From contig JAOALB010000088.1 of assembly GCA_025331125.1 (NCBI GenBank), positions 62,001 through 126,000 of the forward strand: a DNA stretch of 64,000 nt. The letters run 5' to 3'. The DNA is from Mycogone perniciosa (lineage: Eukaryota > Ascomycota > Sordariomycetes > Hypocreales > Hypocreaceae). Position numbers and translations under genes: made by a program. Position 1 is the first letter of the stretch. Every line of letters starts with the position of its first letter. The notes beneath the pieces are model-generated. The model was not told the DNA's origin, ran no database searches, and saw only the letters and a list, made by a program, of their open reading frames with translations. Below are positions 62,026 to 64,000 of the stretch, in pieces.

Positions 62026-63483
62026 TCAATCAGTGCCGGTATGGATTATATGATTCTCCCCATTGCTCTGACCAGACAGACACGCATTCTTGGCCACCGG
62101 CTCCTCAACTCTCTCCAAACGGACCGTGAAATGCCTCAACGTTGCGCTCTCTTCGACGACGCGGAAGCCCCTCTTGATGGCTGATCTGCGCCGGCGAATC
62201 CTGACGAGAGCTTCGCCCACCATAGCCAAGTGGTCATTGGAATACACCCGTCGTGGAATCGCAAGTCGCACAAATTCCGTCTTTGCGTATCTGTCTTGTT
62301 TCGTGATGGGATCTCTGTCGTTTAACAGCGTGCCTAACTCGACACCGCGAACGCCTGCCGCCAGATACAGCTCCACGGCCAGCGTTTGGGCAACATATTC
62401 CTCCCTTGGGACCAGTGGCAGGAATGCAGAGGCATCGATGACAACCGCGTGGCCACCGATTGGCTGCTGAACTGGGATATTCGCATTAATCAACATCTGT
62501 CCGAATTTCTGAACCTGTCCGATCCGAGAATTGAGATATTCCTGATCCGTGACTTCGTCCAAGCCCACGGCAAAAGCAGCCATATCTCTGCCCGCTAAGC
62601 CGCCGTATGTCTTGAAACCTTCAAACAAAATGACAAAGTTTGCCGTCTTATCAAACCAGCCTTTATGCCTCGTCGCCAAAAGTCCACCAATGTTGACGAG
62701 TCCGTCTTTCTTGCCACTCATCATCATCGCGTCGGCACACTGATACATGTCTCGAACAATGTCTCGGATACTCTTGTCAGCATAGCCCGGCTCGCGTTGC
62801 TGAATAAACCAAGCGTTCTCTGCAAAGCGAGCTGAGTCGATGACAACGGGGACGTTGTGCCGTGTGGCGAGTTGCTTCACTGCTCGCAAATTCTCCATGG
62901 AAACTGGTTGACCACCGCTTTTGTTGCAAGTCACGGTAACAATGATCATAGGGACGTTGCGGCGATGGGTCTCTAGAATGGACTCGAGCTTGGCCAGGTT
63001 AACGTTGCCCTTGAAGTGATGCTAAGAGTCGATTTTGAAGGCTTCATCCATGGGACAGTCAATAGCCTTGGCCTTGCGACATTCGATATGGGCCCGGGTG
63101 GTGTCGAAGTGAGAATTTCCAGGGACAACACTGTCTTCATTGACGAAAGCTGAGAACAAAGCATTCTCAGCAGCTCTGCCCTGGTGAACAGGAAGAACGT
63201 AGTCAAAGCCGAACACGTTCGTCACCACTTCTTTGAGGCGGAGAAACGATGAAGAGCCAGCGTACGTCTCATCGCCTCTCATCATGGCAGCCCATTGGTG
63301 ATCGCTCATTGCGCCAGTGCCGCTGTCAGTGAGGAGGTCTATGTATACCTGCTCACTCTGGAGGCTGAACAGGTTGTAGTCAACGTCCTGGATCCATGCC
63401 TCTCGTTCTTTCCGAGTGCTGGGGCGCATCCTCTCAACTATCTTCACCCTCCAACTTTCTGGGAGATGACCTCTGGGAGACAT
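62026..63483 (-). pseudogene. Tryptophanase/tyrosine phenol-lyase family (beta-eliminating lyase), interrupted by one TAG
   Basis: The minus strand from ATG 63483 runs in one frame to the stop at 62026, about 485 codons, close to the usual length of this family. It is broken only by a TAG at 63024-63022, after which the same frame continues with HFKGNVNLAKLE. Family landmarks are HQGRAAENALF, TCNKSGGQPVS, IDSARFAENAWFI, SGKKDGLVNIGG with the PLP-binding lysine, and GGLAGRDMAAFAVGL. Enzymes of this family use PLP to split tryptophan to indole or tyrosine to phenol, with pyruvate and ammonia. The two subtypes cannot be told apart here. The family is mainly bacterial, so transfer into the fungal line is likely. 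No intron fits around the TAG. Confidence 0.85.
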
Positions 63484-64000
63484 TTTGGCGGATGGGGTAA
63501 TGTTGAGTGATTAAATTTCACTGCAAGGCAGTTCAAAGACAACAAAATTTGGTCTGAGTCTAGTCAGAACAAGTGTACAGATGCTACTGCGACTCGGGGC
63601 AATGGGTCATTATATACCACCAGACTTCGATGATGTTCTTATGTGATATCATGATGGCACGGTGTATTATATTCGCCCACATATACTCCGTATCGAGGCT
63701 ACACAGACCTTGGCGGGTATTTCTGGACCCAAAGATCCAATTCAGCTGAAAATGACCCGTAAAACGGGGCCCAAAGCTGTCAGCAATCCAGGGGCAAAAT
63801 TACGTTTTACGCAACCAAAATGTAGTAATACCATATGACATAGTAATATCACTGATTCAGTCAGCCCAGAATACACTGTGGATTTTGTATTTCTCGCACT
63901 CCAGGAGGGATTTGTTGGGGCTCAGTGCATACTTGGCGCGACGATGGCCTTTGTGAGATTTCTCTTGGTAGGCGAAAGTTGGAATCTTTTGTCAAACTGT
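63484..64000. promoter_or_regulatory. Upstream region of the beta-eliminating lyase gene
   Basis: A TATATA-type box (about 63611-63617, GTCATTATATACC on the plus strand) lies some 130 bases before the start codon. A TACTCCGTA word is at about 63684. No further gene was seen up to the window end. Confidence 0.4.

Noticed and set aside
61745..62129. Overlapping plus and minus frames before the lyase 3' end
   Set aside because: No domain, no splice signals; one runs into the lyase coding region in antisense.
40708..63024. Reassignment or programmed readthrough of UAG
   Set aside because: Complete genes here (61225-61593, 53536-54114) end in TAG, and the bases after the interrupting stops do not match a known readthrough context. 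Nonsense mutation is simpler.
1..64000. CRISPR array, bacterial operon signals or ribosome binding sites
   Set aside because: No regularly spaced repeats and no Shine-Dalgarno pattern; gene structure is eukaryotic throughout, so bacterial contamination is unlikely.

Overview
The window looks like nuclear DNA from a filamentous ascomycete (Pezizomycotina, probably Eurotiales such as Aspergillus or Penicillium). The reasons are short introns with GT...AG ends and CTAAC/CTGAC-type branch sites, a hydrophobin, a tannase/feruloyl esterase, an intron-containing tRNA-Leu, and a 26-kb block of extremely AT-rich degenerate retrotransposons with the C-to-T and G-to-A decay typical of RIP. The genus is inferred.

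Layout. 1-26,300 is a RIP-decayed graveyard of Ty3/Gypsy-like LTR retrotransposons: a full-length family-A element on the minus strand (2531-10240, 5-bp target duplication GGATT), a family-B element (about 10246-14760, plus strand), a 5'-truncated family-A copy (14761-17824) and a second full-length family-A copy (18198-25865). Almost no reading frame survives, but decayed reverse transcriptase, integrase and zinc-knuckle motifs can still be read. At about 26.3 kb composition changes sharply to gene-bearing DNA.

27-38 kb is an accessory gene strip with a broken cytochrome P450, a MITE-like element, an atypical hydrophobin with a His/Ser/Gly-rich linker, an intact four-exon tannase/feruloyl esterase, a broken minus-strand gene of unknown family and a small two-exon hypothetical gene. 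A YWTD-type beta-propeller protein lies at 38.2-39.2 kb.

40.3-52.2 kb is the most remarkable part. A seven-exon gene, tentatively P47/TULIP-like, has one in-frame TAG and ends in the ER-retention tetrapeptide HDEL. It is followed in the same orientation by a giant gene whose main exon encodes 2,740 residues with the architecture of a bacterial Tc (toxin complex) TcA subunit. The TcA gene has one confident intron near its 5' end, an unresolved frame change further upstream and an uninterrupted 8-kb main exon. No TcB or TcC partner is in the window. This fits horizontal acquisition from bacteria followed by eukaryotic 5' remodelling.

52.5-64 kb holds an intron-containing tRNA-Leu(CAG), several hypothetical genes on the minus strand (including two small spliced genes whose exons are too short to stand out as ORFs) and a tryptophanase/tyrosine phenol-lyase family gene interrupted by a single TAG. 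Several otherwise well preserved genes carry isolated premature stops, so recent loss of function recurs along the locus.
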